From an uncultured Lachnospiraceae bacterium (GTDB lineage Bacteria > Bacillota > Clostridia > Lachnospirales > Lachnospiraceae), in the NCBI GenBank assembly GCA_902796375.1, contig CADBOW010000028.1:1-5186 (forward strand): a stretch of DNA of 5,186 nt, written 5' to 3'. The notes under the pieces were generated by a model. That model ran no database searches. It worked only from the letters and a program-made list of their open reading frames with translations, and was not told where the DNA came from. Positions 1 to 5,186 of this stretch are shown here, piece after piece (position 1 is the stretch's first letter; each line of letters opens with the position of its first letter). The position numbers and the translations under genes are program-made.

Positions 1-36
1 GCGGAAGGTATCGAAGGCGCGGAAGGTATCGAAGGC
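1..36 (+). repeat. Two perfect 18-bp tandem repeats (AEGIEG)
   Basis: GCGGAAGGTATCGAAGGC occurs twice without mismatch at 1-18 and 19-36, encoding AEGIEG twice. Each unit is itself two related 9-bp triplets (xEG). The array touches the window edge and may continue upstream. It lies in frame in the surface-protein linker, so changes in copy number would change linker length without a frameshift. Confidence 0.9.
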
Positions 37-2121
37 ACCGTAGGATTACAGAGAGCGGGAAGTGCAGGGGACCCGGACGGGTCGGACGGTACAGGAGGCT
101 CGCAGGATGCGGCCGGCGCCGGGAGCTCACAGGATGCAGACAGTGCCGGGAGCTCACAGGATGCAGGCGGTTCAGGGAGCTCACAGGGCACGGGTACAGG
201 CAGCTCAGGAGGTTCCTCTCCGGAGGAACAGACCTCCAGCCGGACGGCAACGAAGAAGGATGCGGATTTCACAGTCACCATCGATTCACTCAAGCTTACA
301 AAGAAATCCGGGACGGTCATAGTAAAGTCGAAGGGCGGAACTGTGGATCTGTACTATCTTCTGGTCAGGTCCGATGAGGAGAAGGCTCCGTCGGCAGATG
401 AGATCATGAAGGAGGGGACGGAAACCCGTGACGGTTTCTTCTCCATGCCGCCTCTGACAGAGGATGTGGAATACATCTTCTACGCGGTGGCTCAGGATGT
501 GAACGGAAAGGTCAGCAATATAGCGGTGAAGCGTGGGGCGGTCTCCTCTTCCAGGGGGATTCTGATCCGGGGCCGTGTATATTGCAAGATTCAGACCAGA
601 GAAGAAGTGGATGATTATACCAATGAACCCGGAGATCTCACCATCAATGCGGGATCCGGGCAGAAGGTAAAGAGCATAGAATATATCATGGCAGACAGGT
701 TCGTGAACTCGGAAGGGATGATCGAAGCCATAGCCGTGCAGTCCGAGGATGTGACCACTTCGGCCGGCACCTCTTCGGTGACCATCAGCAAGTGGTCGGA
801 GTACGATCCCCACGAGAAGCCCGGACTGGTCCGGAACATGCTCAACTATGTATATGCCAAGGTTACCTATGCGGATGATACGGTGATGTATTATTCGTCC
901 CGGGGGATCTGGGAGGATGAAAATGCTCCGACGGCCATGAGCATTACGGGAGAAGCCGGTGAGACATCGGCGGTGGTGACGGTAACCGGCGATGACGAGG
1001 AAAGCGGGATCGCGAAATACTACATGCTTCTCAGGGACCCCATCGACCTGTCGGCGGTGAAGCCGGAGGACGTAAAAAAGAACGGAATGGTGTCGGAGGA
1101 CGGTATATTCGAGGTTACCGGTCTGGCGGAGAGAACCAGATATGAACTTTACGGCGTGGTGGAGGACAGGGCAGGAAATCTGTCGGAGGTAAGAGACGGA
1201 GAAGTGACGACGGAAGGAGAGGTTTCCCCATCCTCTGTAAGACCGAGCTCGGATTCCTCCAGCAATCCGACCAGTACCAGCAATATCGCGAAACGTACAA
1301 GCGGGGTTTCTCTGGAAGACGAAGAGGTTGTGGAATCCGTTAAGGAACGCACACCCTATCTGGTGAGTTCGGCGGACAATGATTATTCGGGCTTCAAGAA
1401 GATATCGGGCTGGGATAATATCAAGGAGCTTCTGGCGAAGACCACTGAACCGGCGGATCTGTACATCGATATGAACGGGGGAACGGTTGTACCCGGGGAT
1501 GTATTGGGAAATGCGGCAGGACGCAACATTTCCTGCCATTTCATAATGGATGATGTATTTACCTGGGTGATCAACGGGCGCGAGGTCGCATCGAGCCCTA
1601 TGAGTACGGACCTCAGCCTGAACCGCGGGGGAGGCGGGATCCCGTACCAGCTGATCAATGAGCTGGCTGCAGTGAACCCTCGGGAAGAGTTTTCCGTGGG
1701 ACATGACGGGGAATTCGGCTTCCGGCCGATGCTGAATATGAAGCTGGGGGAAGAAAATGCCGGGAAGGACGCGCACCTCTACATTTACGATGATGAGAAA
1801 CAGAGCTTGCGGCAGGTCCATACAGCGTCCATTGATGAGAAGGGGAAGACCATGTTCTCCATTACGGGAGGAGCGGATTACGTGGTGATCATCGGACCGG
1901 TTGCTCTGGCGGAGGAGCCCGGAGGAGAAGCCGCAGAGACGAAAAGAGCGGAGGATGCTTCCTATAAGAGTTTTATCAATTCCTCGGATGACTCAGGCAG
2001 CCTGTGGATCATCATGGTATCCGTGATCGCGGTTGTACTGTTCGGATTTATTCTGTTTTCGCGTGACAGGAGCAGGAAGAAAAATGACAGAGGCGATAAC
2101 GGGAATGATTTCGACGGATAA
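1..2121 (+). CDS. Multidomain surface protein, FN3/Ig-like, C-terminal membrane anchor (5' partial)
   Basis: The frame is open from base 1 to the TAA at 2119-2121, giving 706 visible residues; the GTG at 343 is internal, so the real start is upstream. Visible order: low-complexity Gly/Ser/Asp/Gln linker (about 1-86); FN3-like domain (about 87-180, with the pattern LYYLLVRS...APSADEI...YAVAQDVNG); Ig-like region ending VYAKVTYADD...YYSSRGIWEDENAPT (about 180-310); second FN3-like domain (about 311-406, YELYGVVEDRAGNLSEV); Ser-rich linker; a GWDNIKELL...DMNGGTVVPGDVL...WVINGRE module (about 465-530); a DGEFGF...ADYVVIIGP module (to about 632); one transmembrane helix (about 667-686) and a basic tail RDRSRKK. 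The positive-inside rule puts the beta domains outside. No LPXTG motif precedes the helix, so anchoring is by the membrane rather than by sortase. The modules are common in Firmicutes surface proteins; ligand and exact role are unknown. Surface or adhesin-like protein is a structural inference. Confidence 0.85.
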   Translation, partial: AEGIEGAEGIEGTVGLQRAGSAGDPDGSDGTGGSQDAAGAGSSQDADSAGSSQDAGGSGSSQGTGTGSSGGSSPEEQTSSRTATKKDADFTVTIDSLKLTKKSGTVIVKSKGGTVDLYYLLVRSDEEKAPSADEIMKEGTETRDGFFSMPPLTEDVEYIFYAVAQDVNGKVSNIAVKRGAVSSSRGILIRGRVYCKIQTREEVDDYTNEPGDLTINAGSGQKVKSIEYIMADRFVNSEGMIEAIAVQSEDVTTSAGTSSVTISKWSEYDPHEKPGLVRNMLNYVYAKVTYADDTVMYYSSRGIWEDENAPTAMSITGEAGETSAVVTVTGDDEESGIAKYYMLLRDPIDLSAVKPEDVKKNGMVSEDGIFEVTGLAERTRYELYGVVEDRAGNLSEVRDGEVTTEGEVSPSSVRPSSDSSSNPTSTSNIAKRTSGVSLEDEEVVESVKERTPYLVSSADNDYSGFKKISGWDNIKELLAKTTEPADLYIDMNGGTVVPGDVLGNAAGRNISCHFIMDDVFTWVINGREVASSPMSTDLSLNRGGGGIPYQLINELAAVNPREEFSVGHDGEFGFRPMLNMKLGEENAGKDAHLYIYDDEKQSLRQVHTASIDEKGKTMFSITGGADYVVIIGPVALAEEPGGEAAETKRAEDASYKSFINSSDDSGSLWIIMVSVIAVVLFGFILFSRDRSRKKNDRGDNGNDFDG
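97..198 (+). repeat. Degenerate 27-bp repeats (GSSQDAxxx) in surface-protein linker
   Basis: GGGAGCTCACAGGATGCA begins at 121 and again at 148, each followed by nine variable bases; a third, diverged unit begins at 175 (GGGAGCTCACAGGGCACG) and a more degenerate one precedes them at 97-120. The period is 27 bp, or nine residues of the type GSSQDADSA. The sequence is hydrophilic and probably disordered, as expected of a spacer holding the beta domains away from another part of the protein. Confidence 0.85.
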
Positions 2122-2150
2122 CACCGACGGATAACACCGACGGATAACAC
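2112..2150 (+). repeat. Three perfect 13-bp repeats; stop codons in all three frames
   Basis: CGACGGATAACAC is repeated exactly at 2112-2124, 2125-2137 and 2138-2150. The first copy contains the TAA stop of the surface-protein gene. Because 13 is not a multiple of three, the TAAs at 2119, 2132 and 2145 fall in three different forward frames, so any ribosome reading through in any frame would stop here. Whether this is selected or just a slippage product cannot be told from one sequence. Confidence 0.93.
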
Positions 2151-2231
2151 AGCCGGATGGATACCCGGTTCGGAATATGGTATGGGGAACGGATTGTATT
2201 AGTAATCAATTATAGAATGGCAGGGGAAAAC
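2151..2231 (+). other. Short intergenic leader, AT-richer than flanking genes
   Basis: Between the 13-bp repeats and the chosen start of the next gene lie 81 bases that become AT-rich around 2191-2219. They contain two in-frame upstream ATGs (2157 and 2217) without good ribosome binding sites. No convincing -35/-10 pair with 16-18 bp spacing and no terminator hairpin was found, so read-through transcription from the upstream gene is the simplest reading. Confidence 0.45.
2222..2231 (+). promoter_or_regulatory. Ribosome binding site deciding the start at 2232
   Basis: AGGGG at 2222-2226 lies five bases upstream of the ATG at 2232. The in-frame ATGs at 2157 and 2217 have no comparable purine-rich site at proper spacing. 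The protein from 2232 begins MNNNKLYPFERNRYYPGKML, which fits how this family usually begins; the 25 extra residues from 2157 do not look family-like. Confidence 0.75.
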
Positions 2232-4061
2232 ATGAACAATAATAAGCTTTATCCTTTCGAAAGAAACAGGTATTATCCGGGAAAGATGCTGACATCGGCA
2301 GATTTCCAGGCAGAGCAGAATTATCACATTAACAAGGTGCGGTTCCTAAACGGATTAATGTACGGCACAGGTGTGATCTGCGGTATGGGCGTATTTTCAC
2401 TGGATGATCAGTCCGTGCTGATCGAGAGCGGAGCGGCCATCGACGGTCACGGAAGGGAGATCATCATCGATTCCTCCACAGTGAAGAAGCTGTCGGCGAT
2501 CGAAGGCTTCGATCGGGTGACCGGCGATGTAGTAAGACTGTGTGTGCGTTTTCGTGAGCAGGAGATCCATAACGTATATTCGGTGAATCGGAGCGAGGAC
2601 GAGAAGGAATATGAGTATAACCGTATTTCAGAGGGATATGAGCTCTTTCTGATCGATAAGGAGACCGAAGAAACGAGCTATACGCCCGAGACGGAATTTC
2701 TGACGAAGGAGACTTTGTTCAAGAGCGAGAATTACATCGGCGAGGTTATGATCCCCTCCACCGTATGTAAGGGAAAGAATGTAAAGATCGTGCTGGAGAT
2801 CCGGAAGATCAGCAGCGAAAATGTGAGCCTGAGCTGCAGGGGACTTCTGGAGATGCCGGCCTTTGCGACGCCGGAGGGCGAGCATGAGGTTGAGATCGGA
2901 GTCGAGAATCTGAATCTTGCGGAGGGAGAATCCCTGCGGAAGGAATACTGGGTTCAGGTTCAGGATACGCCGGCGGTTGTGACCGAGCTGATCCTGAGAA
3001 GCGGTACGGCATTTGCATTGGAGGATGACAAGGCCATCAGCACATCTTCGAATTTCTCCCTGCGTGTTATGCTGAGCGGGATCAGTCCGCTGGGACTGGT
3101 CAGCAGTGAGATCGGAAAGCTGAATCTTGAGATGCGGGGGATCGGACTGATGGACGATTCCGTTCCGCTGGCGGATCTGAAGATCGTACGGACCACAAAT
3201 AATTATCTGATCGACACCATCATTGAGGATACGGTCAAGAAGTACATCCTGACCCCGGCACAGATCCCGATGAGCAGCCACTATCTGACCTATTTTGAGA
3301 AGGAAGTGGATCTTACCCAGAAGGGAGTCGTAAGCCAGGAGCCGGTGGTTCACAAATCTGGCGGGACTATGACGGAGTTCTCCAATATAGCCACCGGAAC
3401 CCTGGAGGTTCCCATCGGCAAGAATGCAAGAAGCGGTGATATCCGGTATTCGGGAGAGATTCCCCACGGCCTGGGCCCTGGAAATGTATATGTTGATATC
3501 GGTTACAGTTACATATCGGACGATCCGGAGCTGTCCCTGAACCAGAAATGCACCTTCTACGGGAATCCGGACCTGTTCAGCAGAAAGAACGAGCAGATGA
3601 CGGATGTGGAAACGGCAGTCAAGGTTCTGAATGAGAAGGGAAGCTTTGTGGTGGCGGCAAGACTGCTTCGGGATGTGGATTACCTGACGCTCTCCTTCCG
3701 ATGGGTGGCGATCCGGTTCCCCTCCGGAGATGAGATGGAAATGTCGGAGGATTATTACGACAAGAGCATTTCAGTTGCTACGCCCACGGTCATCATGGGA
3801 ACGAAGGAAAGTCATTTCTTCAGCGTAAGATTCAACAACATGAAGGCCACGGGAATCACTTACGAGCTGACATCTCCCGGAAGCGGAGAGATCAGTTCCG
3901 ACGGAGTTTACACGGCACCTACCAAGGAAGGCGTATATGAGATACGGATCTACTGTACGGAGATGCCGGTGATCTGCACCTACGCATACGCGATCGTCAG
4001 AAAAAAGATGATCGGAGAATCTGAAGACGGAGGCAGTTCCGCAGGAGAGAGCGGAATCTGA
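2232..4061 (+). CDS. Phage-tail-like/eCIS-cluster-associated protein, ~609 aa
   Basis: The start at 2232 is chosen for its Shine-Dalgarno site; an in-frame start at 2157 would add 25 residues. There is no signal peptide or membrane helix, so the protein is probably cytoplasmic or part of a particle assembled in the cytoplasm. Residues about 5-80 carry the pattern PFERNRYYPGKMLTSADFQ, AEQNYH, FLNGLMYGTGVICGM, and IESGAAIDGHGREIIID. I recall this N-terminal pattern (ER.RYF.GKLLT..DF..EQ.Y....R..N..L.G.GVV.GL, then GxAxDxxGREI) from proteins encoded beside contractile-injection/phage-tail-like clusters. The middle (about 100-500) is beta-rich and includes YSGEIPHGLGPGNVYVDIG (about 406-424). The C-terminus (about 515-590) looks like an Ig-like domain (GEISSDGVYTAPTKEGVYEI), followed by a Gly/Ser/Glu tail. 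The molecular function is unknown; a structural or assembly role is inference from the family context. The next gene follows after eight bases. Confidence 0.8.
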   Translation: MNNNKLYPFERNRYYPGKMLTSADFQAEQNYHINKVRFLNGLMYGTGVICGMGVFSLDDQSVLIESGAAIDGHGREIIIDSSTVKKLSAIEGFDRVTGDVVRLCVRFREQEIHNVYSVNRSEDEKEYEYNRISEGYELFLIDKETEETSYTPETEFLTKETLFKSENYIGEVMIPSTVCKGKNVKIVLEIRKISSENVSLSCRGLLEMPAFATPEGEHEVEIGVENLNLAEGESLRKEYWVQVQDTPAVVTELILRSGTAFALEDDKAISTSSNFSLRVMLSGISPLGLVSSEIGKLNLEMRGIGLMDDSVPLADLKIVRTTNNYLIDTIIEDTVKKYILTPAQIPMSSHYLTYFEKEVDLTQKGVVSQEPVVHKSGGTMTEFSNIATGTLEVPIGKNARSGDIRYSGEIPHGLGPGNVYVDIGYSYISDDPELSLNQKCTFYGNPDLFSRKNEQMTDVETAVKVLNEKGSFVVAARLLRDVDYLTLSFRWVAIRFPSGDEMEMSEDYYDKSISVATPTVIMGTKESHFFSVRFNNMKATGITYELTSPGSGEISSDGVYTAPTKEGVYEIRIYCTEMPVICTYAYAIVRKKMIGESEDGGSSAGESGI

Positions 4062-4069
4062 AGTGAGCT

Positions 4070-4915
4070 ATGACGTTCGAATCGCAAAAAGCAAGCTATA
4101 CAGTTGTTTCCACCCTGTTCACCGGGGAGACGAATTGCTGCTATATGGCCCGTCTGTCGGACGATATGGGCGGGCGGAGCTTCACGATCATAGCAGTGAA
4201 GGATCATGAAGCGATCCGAACACTTATGGAGGCGGAAAGCAAGATCGTCAACTTAGACGACAGCCAGTTTGTAGATGCATTTTCCTATGGAAATGATTAT
4301 CTGCTGGTATTTCCCTATCGACAGGAGAGGCCGCTTCGGACCTTCTTTGTGGGTGATGCGCTCACGCTGCATGAGGTGGAGGAGATCGGTACCAACCTGC
4401 TGCTTTCCTGCATTTCGGCGTCCCTTCCGTATCCGGTGCTTTATCTTCTGCTGGAGCAGGGACAGATCAATCTGGCGAAGGACGGAGGAATCTATTTCAG
4501 CTATAACGTGGATCTGAAGACCATGGATATCCGAAAGACGGAACGGGACTGTACGGTGAAATGTGCTCAGATCCTCCGGGCGCTCCTTGCTACAAAGGAG
4601 GATCAGAAGAATATCAGCTATGAGCTGATCTCAAGAAAGTCGGATAACAACAGCTATTCCAGCTTCACGGAGCTGTACAGGGATCTGAGGATCGCTGCCA
4701 TGCCGGTGAAGAAGAGCGGACTTCTCGTCCGGATCAAAAGCTTCTTCGTCAGAAATGCGGATCTGCTGTTCGGGATCCTCTTCTGGGTCTGTGTGATCCT
4801 TGGGATCATAGCCCTGGTTCTGCTGCTCACCCATATTGTCTGGGGAGATGTGCCGATTTTAAGGATGTTTATCAACACCTTTAAGACTATAGGAACGGAG
4901 TCATTAACGCAATGA
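4070..4915 (+). CDS. Membrane-anchored pseudokinase-like protein (EssB/YukC-reminiscent)
   Basis: 281 residues from an ATG eight bases after the previous stop. The ribosome site is weak (GAAGTGAG very close to the start), suggesting translational coupling. The first ~210 residues can be laid on a protein-kinase fold: beta strands around YTVVSTLFTGE; a possible beta-3 lysine K44 in TIIAVKD; a possible alpha-C glutamate E54 or E56; a hinge-like YLLVFPYRQERPLRTFF (77-93); then the catalytic-loop region reads LLLEQGQINLAKDGGIYFSY, and NVDL stands where DFG would be expected. There is no HRD or DFG motif, so catalysis is unlikely. A basic stretch (KKSGLLVRIKSFFVR, 214-228) precedes one transmembrane helix (about 231-254) and a short outer tail. 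This cytosolic-pseudokinase-plus-helix plan resembles EssB/YukC of type VII secretion, but the short C-terminus differs from EssB, which carries a larger outer domain. The fold assignment is by eye only. Confidence 0.75.
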   Translation: MTFESQKASYTVVSTLFTGETNCCYMARLSDDMGGRSFTIIAVKDHEAIRTLMEAESKIVNLDDSQFVDAFSYGNDYLLVFPYRQERPLRTFFVGDALTLHEVEEIGTNLLLSCISASLPYPVLYLLLEQGQINLAKDGGIYFSYNVDLKTMDIRKTERDCTVKCAQILRALLATKEDQKNISYELISRKSDNNSYSSFTELYRDLRIAAMPVKKSGLLVRIKSFFVRNADLLFGILFWVCVILGIIALVLLLTHIVWGDVPILRMFINTFKTIGTESLTQ

Positions 4916-5186
4916 GTGTAAAGGTACGGGTACTTCTGGGCATAGTGCTTTTAACAATATTCGGTGCATTTTTCATCGTCGGAGAGCTGGCGGATGAATT
5001 GCACCATGATCCGGAGTATACGGCTCAGAGTAGTGCTGTATATACAGACGACTTCGGCGTTTTTTTCATGGAAAACTGGAACGGCAGGGGCCGGCTCTAC
5101 CGTATCGAGGATTCCGGAAAGGTTCGCGCCATCACCGGCTCCGGAAGCGTTAAGATGGATCGCTCCGAGGCGGTTGCGGTTTCAAA
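4912..5186 (+). CDS. Signal-anchored extracytoplasmic beta-rich protein (3' partial)
   Basis: The ATG at 4912 overlaps the previous stop in the ATGA form, with AGGAACGGAG at 4891-4900 as ribosome site. The frame stays open to the window end, giving 91 complete codons. After a basic start (MSVKVR) a hydrophobic helix spans about residues 7-24 (VLLGIVLLTIFGAFFIVG), probably an uncleaved anchor with the rest outside the membrane. From about residue 45 the pattern AVYTDDFGVFFMENW, GRGRLYRIEDSGKVRAITG suggests beta-propeller blades of the kind 'G.LYRID..GK', but only one or two repeats are visible. The overlap implies coordinated production with the pseudokinase-like protein. The family is not recognised; the propeller call is tentative. 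Confidence 0.8.
   Translation, partial: MSVKVRVLLGIVLLTIFGAFFIVGELADELHHDPEYTAQSSAVYTDDFGVFFMENWNGRGRLYRIEDSGKVRAITGSGSVKMDRSEAVAVS

Noticed and set aside
97..198. CRISPR-like or regulatory repeat array
   Set aside because: The repeats are in frame, 27 bp with no unique spacers, and encode a disordered linker.
62..322. 86-residue open frame on the plus strand (frame 2)
   Set aside because: It is the second-frame reading of the 27-bp repeats (repeated GAHRMQ) within the surface-protein linker; the first frame is open and joined to real domains.
286..1821. 511-codon open frame on the minus strand, inside the surface-protein gene
   Set aside because: Its codons line up exactly with the sense codons, so it stays open simply because TCA, TTA and CTA are avoided in the sense gene; the product shows no domain pattern and is His/Arg/Ile-rich as expected of an antisense shadow.
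1990..2121. Sortase (LPXTG) cell-wall sorting signal at the surface-protein C-terminus
   Set aside because: The hydrophobic segment and basic tail are present, but no LPXTG-like motif precedes them and the tail after the helix is about 20 residues and acidic at its end.
2191..2218. Possible promoter (TTGTAT at 2194 and TATAGA at 2211)
   Set aside because: The spacing is only 11 bases and transcription would start inside or after the ribosome binding site; no hexamer at 16-18 bp upstream fits.
2628..3467. 279-codon open frame on the minus strand, inside the eCIS-type gene
   Set aside because: Same codon-register shadow; no recognisable domain, and the sense protein is clearly coding throughout.
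4275..4517. 80-residue open frame on the plus strand inside the pseudokinase-like gene
   Set aside because: Arg/Trp/Phe-rich composition and full overlap with a well-supported gene in another frame.

Overview
The window reads as one strand of closely packed genes, all on +, from what is probably a Gram-positive gut-type clostridium (Lachnospiraceae-like). That guess rests on moderate GC content, a surface protein built from FN3/Ig-like and 'GWD..I'-type beta modules common in such bacteria, and tight ATGA-type gene spacing. The taxonomic call is inference; there is no rRNA or marker gene here.

Layout: (1) 1-2121 is the 3' part of a large surface protein. It has a repeat-rich Gly/Ser/Asp linker, at least two FN3-like domains around an Ig-like domain, a C-terminal beta module, one transmembrane helix and a basic cytoplasmic tail. 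Its true start lies upstream of the window. (2) 2122-2231 is a 110-base gap opening with three perfect 13-bp repeats that place a TAA stop in all three forward frames. (3) 2232-4061 is a soluble protein of about 609 residues. Its N-terminus resembles a family I know from gene clusters for phage-tail-like contractile injection systems (eCIS). (4) 4070-4915 is a membrane-anchored, kinase-like protein that appears to lack the catalytic residues, overall reminiscent of EssB/YukC-type pseudokinases. (5) 4912-5186 is the start of a membrane-anchored protein with a predicted extracytoplasmic beta-rich (possibly propeller) domain, cut by the window end.

Working model (inference): an accessory segment of a contractile-injection or related export/surface apparatus. 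The soluble protein (3) would be a structural or assembly component. The pseudokinase (4) would have a cytosolic domain and a membrane anchor. Proteins (1) and (5) would present beta domains outside the membrane. No sheath, tube, baseplate, spike or ATPase gene is inside the window, so the system assignment depends on the flanks. No RNA genes, insertion sequences, CRISPR arrays or clear terminators were seen.
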